Of a stretch of 59,625 nucleotides of DNA, positions 25,358 through 32,284 are shown piece by piece. The number at the start of each line of letters is the position of its first letter. Positions within the stretch are counted from its first letter, which is position 1. Made by a program: the position numbers and the translations under genes. The DNA comes from Verrucomicrobiaceae bacterium UBA7681 (lineage in GTDB: Bacteria > Verrucomicrobiota > Verrucomicrobiia > Verrucomicrobiales > Verrucomicrobiaceae): contig DLGZ01000059.1 in assembly GCA_002482965.1 (NCBI GenBank), positions 46,167 to 105,791 on the forward strand, read 5' to 3'. The notes under the pieces are model-generated. The model saw only the letters and a program-made list of their open reading frames with translations, did no database searches and was not told the origin of the DNA.

Positions 25358-27118
25358 CTATTCGAACAATTCAGGATAGTTCCGATCTGCCACGGCCCGG
25401 CTGAGAGCTCGTATCTCAGTCGGGCAGGCGCATGCCAGGACGGCTTGCGACAATGCCTCACACTCCTGCACGTCCAGACGCCGCACGGCATGCTTCACGC
25501 GTGCGATTTGTGTGGTGGCCACACTCAGTTCATTCAAGCCCAGGCCGATCATCAAGGGAGTCAGCGCCAGATCGGACGCCATCTCGCCACACATGCCGAT
25601 GCGGATGCCCGCCGTGCGCGCCGCCTTGACCGAAAGGCTGATCAGTCGCAGCACTGCAGGATGGGTGGTCTGGTATAATTTGGCGACCCGATCATTGAGC
25701 CGGTCCACCGCGATTGTGTACTGAGTCAGGTCATTCGTCCCCAGGCTGAGGAAATCGACTTCCGCCGCGATCAAATCTGCCGTGAGCGCCGCACTGGGGA
25801 TCTCGATCATGGCGCCGATTTCGATTTCGTCCGGTACATCAATGCCTTCTGCCGTGAGTTCATCTGCGCAGTCATTGAGCACGGCCTTCGCCTCCAGCAC
25901 CTCCTGCACGCCTGAGACCATGGGGAACATGATGCCCACACGCCCATGTACTGAGGCACGCAGCAGCGCACGGAGCTGCCGCTTGAACAAATCCAGCCGG
26001 CCCAGAGACAGCCGGATGCCGCGCCAGCCGAGGAATGGATTAGGCTCGGGCTCCACGGCGAGACGCTCATCAACCTTGTCGCCGCCGAGATCCAGAGTGC
26101 GAAACACCACACGCTTGGGGGCCTGGGATTTCACCACTTTGCCATAGGCCGTGGCGAGCTGGTCTTCCGTGGCATCCGGATTCTCGAGATGCAAAAACTC
26201 TGTGCGGAACAGCCCCACCTCTTCGGCGCCGCTGTCCTCCACGATCTTCATTTCCTCGATGAACTCCGCATTCGCGCCCACGCAGATGGCGGTGCCGCAG
26301 CGCGTGAGGGACGGCTTGTGCCGTTCCATTTGAAACACGTCTTCCCGCCGTTCGGCCTGCTCCTCGCGCAGGCGGTAACGAGCCAGAGTTTCGGCGCTCG
26401 GGTTTTGAATCAGCAGCCCGCCTTCACCATCCAGCAGGACTGTGTCACCGCTGTGCAGATCATCGCAGATGCCATGCAGCCTCACCACCGCTGGCAGAGC
26501 CAGGGAACGGGCGATGATGGCCGCATGCGAGACGGCGCTGCCTGTCTCCAGGGCAAAGCCGAGCACCTTGCTGCGGTCCAGCTGCACGGTGTCAGAGGGC
26601 GTCAGGTCATGCGCCACCACGATCACCGGCTCGTCAAACATGGGGTGGTCCAGCAACTCTCCGCGCAGATGGCGCATCACGCGCTGGGTCACGTCTTTCA
26701 CGTCCAGAAAGCGTTCGCGCAAATACGCGTCCGAAAGGCCGCGCAGGGCGTCCATGTGCTTGCACATGAGCTTGTAATAGGCCCAGTCCACGCAGACTTG
26801 CTGTTCGCGCACGGTTTTTTCCGTCTGCTTTAGAATGGTCGAATCCTGCAGGATCAGCAGATGCGTCTCAAAGATCTCGCTCTCGGCGCTGCCATGCTCT
26901 CCGGCCATCACGCGCTGCAGGGCCTCGATCTCCTTGGCGGTGACCGCCAGCGCGGCATGCAGGCGCTCCATTTGGTGAGCTTCCGTTCCGGCCTCGATGC
27001 TGTCCTCGTCCGGCTCGTCAAAGTGATCCTTAAGCACATGCACCACCGCATGCGCCACCCCATGGGACACGGCGGTGCCGGTCCAGGTTTTTTCTTGCAA
27101 AGGGTGTGAAGAACTCAT
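25358..27118 (-). CDS. ptsI: Phosphoenolpyruvate-protein phosphotransferase (PTS enzyme I)
   Basis: First enzyme of the phosphotransferase system: takes phosphate from PEP onto a histidine and passes it to HPr. Starting at 27118 (586 residues), the phosphorylated histidine lies in SAVSHAAIIARSLALPAV (about His198). The PEP-binding domain has LFRTEF, TLDLGGDK, the GWRGIR arginines and LGTNDLTQYT, and the catalytic cysteine is in GMCGEMASD (about Cys510). Length matches enzyme I (about 575). No HPr or enzyme II gene is in the window; in PVC bacteria such incomplete systems often have regulatory rather than transport roles (inference). Convergent with the P-loop gene. Confidence 0.95.
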   Translation of the reverse strand: MSSSHPLQEKTWTGTAVSHGVAHAVVHVLKDHFDEPDEDSIEAGTEAHQMERLHAALAVTAKEIEALQRVMAGEHGSAESEIFETHLLILQDSTILKQTEKTVREQQVCVDWAYYKLMCKHMDALRGLSDAYLRERFLDVKDVTQRVMRHLRGELLDHPMFDEPVIVVAHDLTPSDTVQLDRSKVLGFALETGSAVSHAAIIARSLALPAVVRLHGICDDLHSGDTVLLDGEGGLLIQNPSAETLARYRLREEQAERREDVFQMERHKPSLTRCGTAICVGANAEFIEEMKIVEDSGAEEVGLFRTEFLHLENPDATEDQLATAYGKVVKSQAPKRVVFRTLDLGGDKVDERLAVEPEPNPFLGWRGIRLSLGRLDLFKRQLRALLRASVHGRVGIMFPMVSGVQEVLEAKAVLNDCADELTAEGIDVPDEIEIGAMIEIPSAALTADLIAAEVDFLSLGTNDLTQYTIAVDRLNDRVAKLYQTTHPAVLRLISLSVKAARTAGIRIGMCGEMASDLALTPLMIGLGLNELSVATTQIARVKHAVRRLDVQECEALSQAVLACACPTEIRALSRAVADRNYPELFE

Positions 27119-27170
27119 TTCCGCGCGCACCTTTCATGCGGACCATGCATTTGGCAAACGCCACAGTGCA

Positions 27171-28019
27171 TCAAACTGTCGCCAGCACCTTTTCCATGCG
27201 CTTTTTCAAGGCTCCCGCCTTGCCTTCCTCGCCAATGATCTCCAGCATGGCGACGTAGTCGGTCCCGATTGCCTCATAGCTGCGCTCTTCCTGGGGCAGC
27301 TGCGCCTCCAGAATTCTCAGGCTTTTTTCAAAGTGCTGCTGCGCCGCTGAATTATCCTTTAATTCATGGCATGCTGTGGCCAGATTGCACAGGGACTGGG
27401 CGACATCCCGGTGGTTCTCACCGAGCACTTCGATGCGGATCTGCAGTCCGTCCTCAAACATTTCCTTCGCCTGATCTGGAAATCCGGCCGCGTAATAAAG
27501 GCTGCCTAGATTGTTGAAAACACAGGCCACGGACTCCGACTTGCGGCCGCGCTTGTTTTCCAGTGTTTCCAGGGCGCGGAGGTAGTGCTGCTCCGCCAGG
27601 GCAAACTTGTCCATGCACTTGTAGGTCATGGCGAGGTTGTTGCGCAGTTGGGCCGCCACCTCGACGTTGTCACCACCCAATGCTTCGTGGTTGCTGATCG
27701 CCTCCTCGTAATACGGCAGGGATTCAGTCTCCCTCCCGTTGAAATCCAGCAGCGTCGCGAGGCTGGTCCGCACATTGGCCATCACATCCGTCGGCAGCTC
27801 CAGCTCCTTGCCCGCCTCCAGCGCTTCGAGATAGGCCGCCTCAGCTCCGGGGGTGTCGTCCGCATCGCGTTGCGCATCTCCCAGTGCCTGCAGGGCACGC
27901 ACCAGCCCCGGTGCCTTGCCTGGGAATTCCTTCACCGCTTCACGCTGAACCTCCACCGCCTTGCGAGCGGCTTGGATGACAGAATCGGCAGTGGCAGCTG
28001 AAGAAGTATTTTCGGGCAT
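27171..28019 (-). CDS. Tetratricopeptide-repeat protein
   Basis: 282 residues from the ATG at 28019, with no signal peptide. Five to six TPR units run through most of it, seen as alternating ALxxLGDAQRD, LRNNLAMTYKC, FNNLGSLYYAAG and LCNLATACHELKD turns, giving a kinesin-light-chain-like superhelix for protein-protein contacts. It lies upstream of ptsI in the same direction with about 50 bp between, so an operon is plausible and the TPR protein may be an accessory of the PTS; nothing shows this directly. An upstream extension to 28154 is out of character and rejected. Confidence 0.85.
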   Translation of the reverse strand: MPENTSSAATADSVIQAARKAVEVQREAVKEFPGKAPGLVRALQALGDAQRDADDTPGAEAAYLEALEAGKELELPTDVMANVRTSLATLLDFNGRETESLPYYEEAISNHEALGGDNVEVAAQLRNNLAMTYKCMDKFALAEQHYLRALETLENKRGRKSESVACVFNNLGSLYYAAGFPDQAKEMFEDGLQIRIEVLGENHRDVAQSLCNLATACHELKDNSAAQQHFEKSLRILEAQLPQEERSYEAIGTDYVAMLEIIGEEGKAGALKKRMEKVLATV

Positions 28020-28150
28020 GATCTCGACAAAAAATGGTCGGGGTGGTGGGGAGGCGTACCTTCGTGGACACAGCCGCCCCCCGTCAAGTGCCGCGTTCGT
28101 CCCAATGCACAAAACTCGGGAGGCCGGAGCGTGCCACCTGCCGCCCCAGC

Positions 28151-29233
28151 TCACGGTTTGAGCCAGTATTCGAAGAAACGGTAAATCTGCTCGTTGGATT
28201 CCTCGTTGGGGTCGTGCTTTTCGCGGTTGGTCATGGCCACACGGCTGGTGGTGCCGAGGAGCTGATTCACGGCGATGGCGTGATTAAGCGCGACCCAGCG
28301 TTTGGGCGGGTCTTCGGCACCGCCGGAGACGAGGAAGGGACGCGGAGCCATCAGCGCATGCAGTTCCTGCAGATCGTGCCCTTGTTCGATGAGCGTCTTG
28401 TAGGGGCCGGTGCGCGGGCTTTCGGCGCTGACCAGCCCCGGTTTGCGGGTGAGGGCGGGATCCAGGCCGAGATACCACGGCTCCTGGTAGTTGATACTGC
28501 CCCGTGTCTCATCAAAGACGATGCCCGGATCGCTCCACACGGCGCAGGCGTATTTGTCCCACAGGCAGGAGCCGAACAGCGACCACTTGCCGCCATAAGA
28601 ATGCCCGACAATGCCGATGCGCTGGGCATCGACCTCCGGCAGTGAGGCGAGCGCCTGCCACATGTTGGCGCTGATGTAGCCGAGGTAGGACAGAGGCTGG
28701 CACTTGGCCCCCGCACTCAGCACGGGCTTGCGCGCATCACCGCCAGGTGAACCGATGGAGAGAGTGACGAAACCCCGCCGCGCCAGCTGCCAGGCGAAGT
28801 CACGCAAAGGCTTTTCGCTGAGGCCGGCACTCGTTTCTGGGTCGTAGTAGGGAACGAACACGGCAGGGCGCTTTCCCTCGTTCCCAGGAAGCAGCAGGTA
28901 ACCATCGCCCGTTTGTCCGGGGGCGATTTCGACGCGCACCTTGCGCTGGGTGATGCCCCCTTCCCGCTGCGTAGTCTCCAGCACTTCGATCTTTGGCTTA
29001 TCAATGACGGCTGGCCATGCACCCATGGTGGCATGCCAGTCCATGAGAATTTCCGCACGGCGTTTGGGCCAGTCCTCCGCATGCTTTATCGGAGTGCCAT
29101 CATTGAAGACGAGCGGTGATTTTCCCGGTGAGAACTGACCTGCGAATTCGGCGGGGACCTGGGTGAAGGGAAGGTCAGCGGCATGAGCGATGAGAGCTGA
29201 AGAAAGCAGAGCAAGGAGAGACAAAGATTTCAT
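28151..29233 (-). CDS. Secreted alpha/beta hydrolase (acetylxylan-esterase-like)
   Basis: 360 residues with a signal peptide (MKSLSLLALLSSALIAHAAD). The alpha/beta-hydrolase core has a nucleophile elbow GIVGHSYGGKW (the Ser) and an oxyanion-region segment FVPYYDPETSAG. A likely acid lies near SGGAEDPPKRW and the histidine near the C-terminus (NREKHDPNEES). This order matches large secreted esterases of the acetylxylan/glucuronoyl-esterase type that PVC bacteria use on plant or algal polysaccharide, but the substrate is unproven. It is not coupled to its neighbours. Confidence 0.82.
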   Translation of the reverse strand: MKSLSLLALLSSALIAHAADLPFTQVPAEFAGQFSPGKSPLVFNDGTPIKHAEDWPKRRAEILMDWHATMGAWPAVIDKPKIEVLETTQREGGITQRKVRVEIAPGQTGDGYLLLPGNEGKRPAVFVPYYDPETSAGLSEKPLRDFAWQLARRGFVTLSIGSPGGDARKPVLSAGAKCQPLSYLGYISANMWQALASLPEVDAQRIGIVGHSYGGKWSLFGSCLWDKYACAVWSDPGIVFDETRGSINYQEPWYLGLDPALTRKPGLVSAESPRTGPYKTLIEQGHDLQELHALMAPRPFLVSGGAEDPPKRWVALNHAIAVNQLLGTTSRVAMTNREKHDPNEESNEQIYRFFEYWLKP

Positions 29234-29396
29234 GGGGTTGTCCTGTCATGAACGGGACTTCGTGGCGATTCCATGCGGGCAAGTCAGTTCATCTGAATGG
29301 ATTGGCCGAAAAAAGACGCAAAGCTGATCCTGAAAAAATGATGACCCCAGAAGTCAGAACCACGAACAAGGCCGTGTTCAGCACAAACTCAGCTAC

Positions 29397-31043
29397 TTAT
29401 TCCCGCAGATGCTCGCGGAGGATGCGGACGACTTCCTTGACGACTTCAGGGCGCTCGACGCAGCCGTGCCAGCAGGGGACGACTTTTTCGGACTTCGCGC
29501 CATCGAGATGGGCACTCCAGTAGGGGACTGCGCCATCGGAGCTATCCTGCAGGGGCTTGTGACCGAGCTGCCCGATTATGGAGTGATACGGCACGGGGAT
29601 CGGCACGGCGTTAAGTCCCTGATAAAAGGGATGCTCATTGGAAAGTGTACCGATGCTGAGGAAGGCGAATAAACCCCAGTCGCGAATCTGCGGCGAGAGA
29701 GCGTCGGTATTGCCGGTGAGCAGTTGCTTTGACATCAGCATGGTGTCCACCGGCAAGCGAATGAATGAGGCGAGGCGACGCACAAAATTTGTGCCGGCGA
29801 GGTTGCTGCCACGCTGCGGGGTGGTGATGAAGACGAGACGCTTCACCTCGGGCTGGGGCTTGAATTTGAGAGCGCCGACGATGCGCTCGCGCACAGGCTC
29901 AGAGACGTCCAGCTGCTCTGGCGGCTTGCGAAACATGGCGTCCCACAACTTGTCTTTGGGATCGATGGCCTGCATGCGGCTGAGGAGCCCGCCCATGCTG
30001 TGCCCCACGATCACCATGCGGCTCATGCCGGGATCGTTGTGATCAGGATCAAAGTAATCGCGGGCCTGCTGCAGGGAGGCGCGCAGGCGTGCGGACGTCT
30101 GCGGCACACTCAAGCCGGTGGGATACAGAAAGTACCAGGGCTGATACTTCGCACGCAGTTCGGGGTCTGAGCTGATGGCATTGACCGCGTTCAGCCAGAT
30201 GTGAGGGTCTGACATGAGGCCATGTACAAAGACAACGGGAATGCGCTGCGGGTCATACCCGTCCATGCAGTAGAGATGGCTGTCTCCCAGAGTGCGCTCG
30301 GGATAGAGCAATCCCAGCAATGAAAAGATGCCGAGTGATTTTTTTGACAGGGCCAGATCCTTGGCGGCGGTGAAGTTTGCCGCCAGCAGGCGCTCATCAC
30401 TGTGCATCTTCACGGTCTCCACGTTCAGGGCATTGTGCAAATGCAGGCGGCAGCGGCGTGGCGTGGCTGGATTGGCGTCATCGTCCTCCATTTCCATCAC
30501 GGCGGTCAGAGTGAGGTTGCCACCGTTCGGCGGCAGGAAGGGCTGCTCTTTGCGCGTGGTATCTGTGCGGTAAATGCGCCCGACGACCGGCACGCCCACG
30601 CCGGGCCGCTCTGAGAGCGTGTCATCCCCGCGCGATCTCTTACGCGAAGCGAGCAGAAGCTGATCGATCTGCGTGGGTGGCACCTCGGTTTTGGGGCTGG
30701 TCTTGGTGTCCAGTTCGATGTGAAAGGCCTGCTGCCTGGAGGTGAACTCGGTGCCGTTCTGCCAGTAGCGCGGACATTGATGCGCATCCCATTCACGCAG
30801 AAACTTGGCGAGCGCGTTCTCATACCGCTCCTCGGCTGCCCTCCGTGCGGAGGCCCTGCCCTGGTGCATGCCATCCCATCCTGTGGCCACTTCATCCAGC
30901 AGTACGGCCATGTGACGCTTCTCGCGTGCGGTAAGCTCCGTCTCGGCACGCGTCACCTCCACTCGCAGCACGGAGTGGCAGGAGGTCAGTGCAACGCAAA
31001 ATGCGAGAGCGAACAGGCGCAGCGCAGGCGTGGGCGGGATCAT
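29397..31043 (-). CDS. Alpha/beta-hydrolase lipoprotein, lipase-like
   Basis: 548 residues; N-terminal signal with lipobox LTSC marks it as a lipoprotein. The first about 230 residues are an uncharacterised helical domain (EVTRAETELTAREKRHM...). The rest is a lipase-type alpha/beta hydrolase with HGLMSDPHIW and the nucleophile elbow VIVGHSMGGL. Further fold marks are FITTPQRGSNLAG and a C-terminal SDGAVPYWSAH with the likely catalytic histidine. It overlaps the DUF1080 gene by ATGA, so the two are co-translated. It probably degrades or remodels lipids or esters at the envelope; the target is unknown. Confidence 0.85.
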   Translation of the reverse strand: MIPPTPALRLFALAFCVALTSCHSVLRVEVTRAETELTAREKRHMAVLLDEVATGWDGMHQGRASARRAAEERYENALAKFLREWDAHQCPRYWQNGTEFTSRQQAFHIELDTKTSPKTEVPPTQIDQLLLASRKRSRGDDTLSERPGVGVPVVGRIYRTDTTRKEQPFLPPNGGNLTLTAVMEMEDDDANPATPRRCRLHLHNALNVETVKMHSDERLLAANFTAAKDLALSKKSLGIFSLLGLLYPERTLGDSHLYCMDGYDPQRIPVVFVHGLMSDPHIWLNAVNAISSDPELRAKYQPWYFLYPTGLSVPQTSARLRASLQQARDYFDPDHNDPGMSRMVIVGHSMGGLLSRMQAIDPKDKLWDAMFRKPPEQLDVSEPVRERIVGALKFKPQPEVKRLVFITTPQRGSNLAGTNFVRRLASFIRLPVDTMLMSKQLLTGNTDALSPQIRDWGLFAFLSIGTLSNEHPFYQGLNAVPIPVPYHSIIGQLGHKPLQDSSDGAVPYWSAHLDGAKSEKVVPCWHGCVERPEVVKEVVRILREHLRE

Positions 31044-31705
31044 TTCGGCTCCGTGATCGGAGTCAGCTTGACGTTACGAATCGCCGCCATGGTATTGAAG
31101 GTCGTCAAAGAAAGCGGCAGGTAGCTTTCGATGGGGCCGGAACGCACGCTGATTTTTTTGCCTTCGATGTCCTCATCGACGACCTGCTTGTCCCCCAGCC
31201 AGACGCTGATATTTTTCGGAGTGACGCGCAGCTTGATGGCATACCACTCGTCATCCTTGTAGCGTTGGTAGGTGGAGGTGTTGTTGTCGGAGGCATCCAT
31301 GCCGTCGATGCAGGAGATGCCGGTGACGCTGCCGCCCCAGCCGCCGCAGATCAGCGTGGCGCAGTGTTTAACATCGCCGACAGGAAAAGTCAGGCCCACA
31401 AAGAAATCGACGCCCTGAATCCGCTTGGCATCCAAGGTGATCTCGTAGTTGGTCGTTGGCAGTGCGGCTGCTTTCTTGTAAATGGCACCGCTCACATTCT
31501 CGCCCTGATTGATGATCATGAGACCACCCTCCAGTTCCACCTCCCCGCTGCCGCCGACGTCCACGGACTCCCAGTCGTCGAGTGATTTGCCGTTGAAGAG
31601 CACGATCTCCTTGGCAGCCTCCGGCTTGGCTGCGACAGGTTTGTCTTCAGCAATGGCAAAGGCGGTGCCGAGCACCAGAAGAGCGGTCAGGGTTGGAAAT
31701 TTCAT
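31040..31705 (-). CDS. Secreted DUF1080 (3-keto-disaccharide hydrolase-like) protein
   Basis: 221 residues from the ATG at 31705, with a signal peptide (MKFPTLTALLVLGTAFAIAED). The DUF1080 fold is a concanavalin-like jelly roll: it opens with IVLFNGKSLDDWES, then VELEGGLMIINQGE, and ends with strands around VWLGDKQVVDEDI. The family is abundant in Planctomycetes and Verrucomicrobia and includes enzymes that split 3-keto-glycosides. Here it is coupled to the lipase-like lipoprotein by an ATGA overlap, which suggests a shared envelope task. The start is chosen for the signal peptide. Confidence 0.85.
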   Translation of the reverse strand: MKFPTLTALLVLGTAFAIAEDKPVAAKPEAAKEIVLFNGKSLDDWESVDVGGSGEVELEGGLMIINQGENVSGAIYKKAAALPTTNYEITLDAKRIQGVDFFVGLTFPVGDVKHCATLICGGWGGSVTGISCIDGMDASDNNTSTYQRYKDDEWYAIKLRVTPKNISVWLGDKQVVDEDIEGKKISVRSGPIESYLPLSLTTFNTMAAIRNVKLTPITEPK

Positions 31706-31771
31706 GGCTTCGACCCCCACCCTCAGCGTGGCATGCCCCACGGTCAAGCTTCACAAAAAACACCTTCCATC

Positions 31772-32284
31772 ATGCTCCACCCCGATCTAAAAACCATCAT
31801 CATCATGGGCGTTTCCGGCAGCGGCAAATCCCTCATTGGCAGCATGCTGGCTGCCAAACTCGAAGGCGTCTTCGAGGACGGCGATGATTTCCACCCGCCT
31901 GCCAACAAGGCCAAGATGTCCGCCGGCACACCGCTGAATGATGACGACCGCTGGCCTTGGTATGCCACGCTGCGCCAGCGCATCGAGGACATGCGCCACC
32001 TCACGCCGAACTATGTGCTCGCCTGCTCCGCGCTGAAGCCGATCTATCGTGACAAGCTGCGTGCCTACGATCACTCGGAGACGCTGCGCTTTGTGCTGCT
32101 GGACGGCACGAAGGAACTCATCGCCTCCCGGCTTAACGCGCGCAAAGGTCACTTCATGCCGCCCACGCTGCTGGACAGCCAGCTTGCCACTCTGGATCCG
32201 ACGCCGGACATCATCCGTGTTTCCATTGATCAAACGCCCGAGCAGATCGTGAACGACATCATCCAGAAACTGGAGCGCGTATGA
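31772..32284 (+). CDS. gntK: Gluconokinase
   Basis: Phosphorylates gluconate to 6-phosphogluconate, feeding the pentose-phosphate or Entner-Doudoroff pathway. 170 residues from 31772. The Walker A is GVSGSGKSLIG (the usual Thr after Lys-Ser is Leu). The gluconate signature is FEDGDDFHPPANKAKMSAG, then PLNDDDRWPW, and the lid helix is around LNARKGHFMPPTLLDSQ. Length matches GntK/IdnK. The stop overlaps the next gene by ATGA, an odd pairing with a nuclease and no gluconate uptake gene nearby. Confidence 0.92.
   Translation: MLHPDLKTIIIMGVSGSGKSLIGSMLAAKLEGVFEDGDDFHPPANKAKMSAGTPLNDDDRWPWYATLRQRIEDMRHLTPNYVLACSALKPIYRDKLRAYDHSETLRFVLLDGTKELIASRLNARKGHFMPPTLLDSQLATLDPTPDIIRVSIDQTPEQIVNDIIQKLERV

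Noticed and set aside
29248..29523. 91-codon plus-strand frame between hydrolase genes
   Set aside because: Overlaps the end of the lipase-like gene in antisense and has a low-complexity, Arg/Thr-rich product with no ribosome-binding site.
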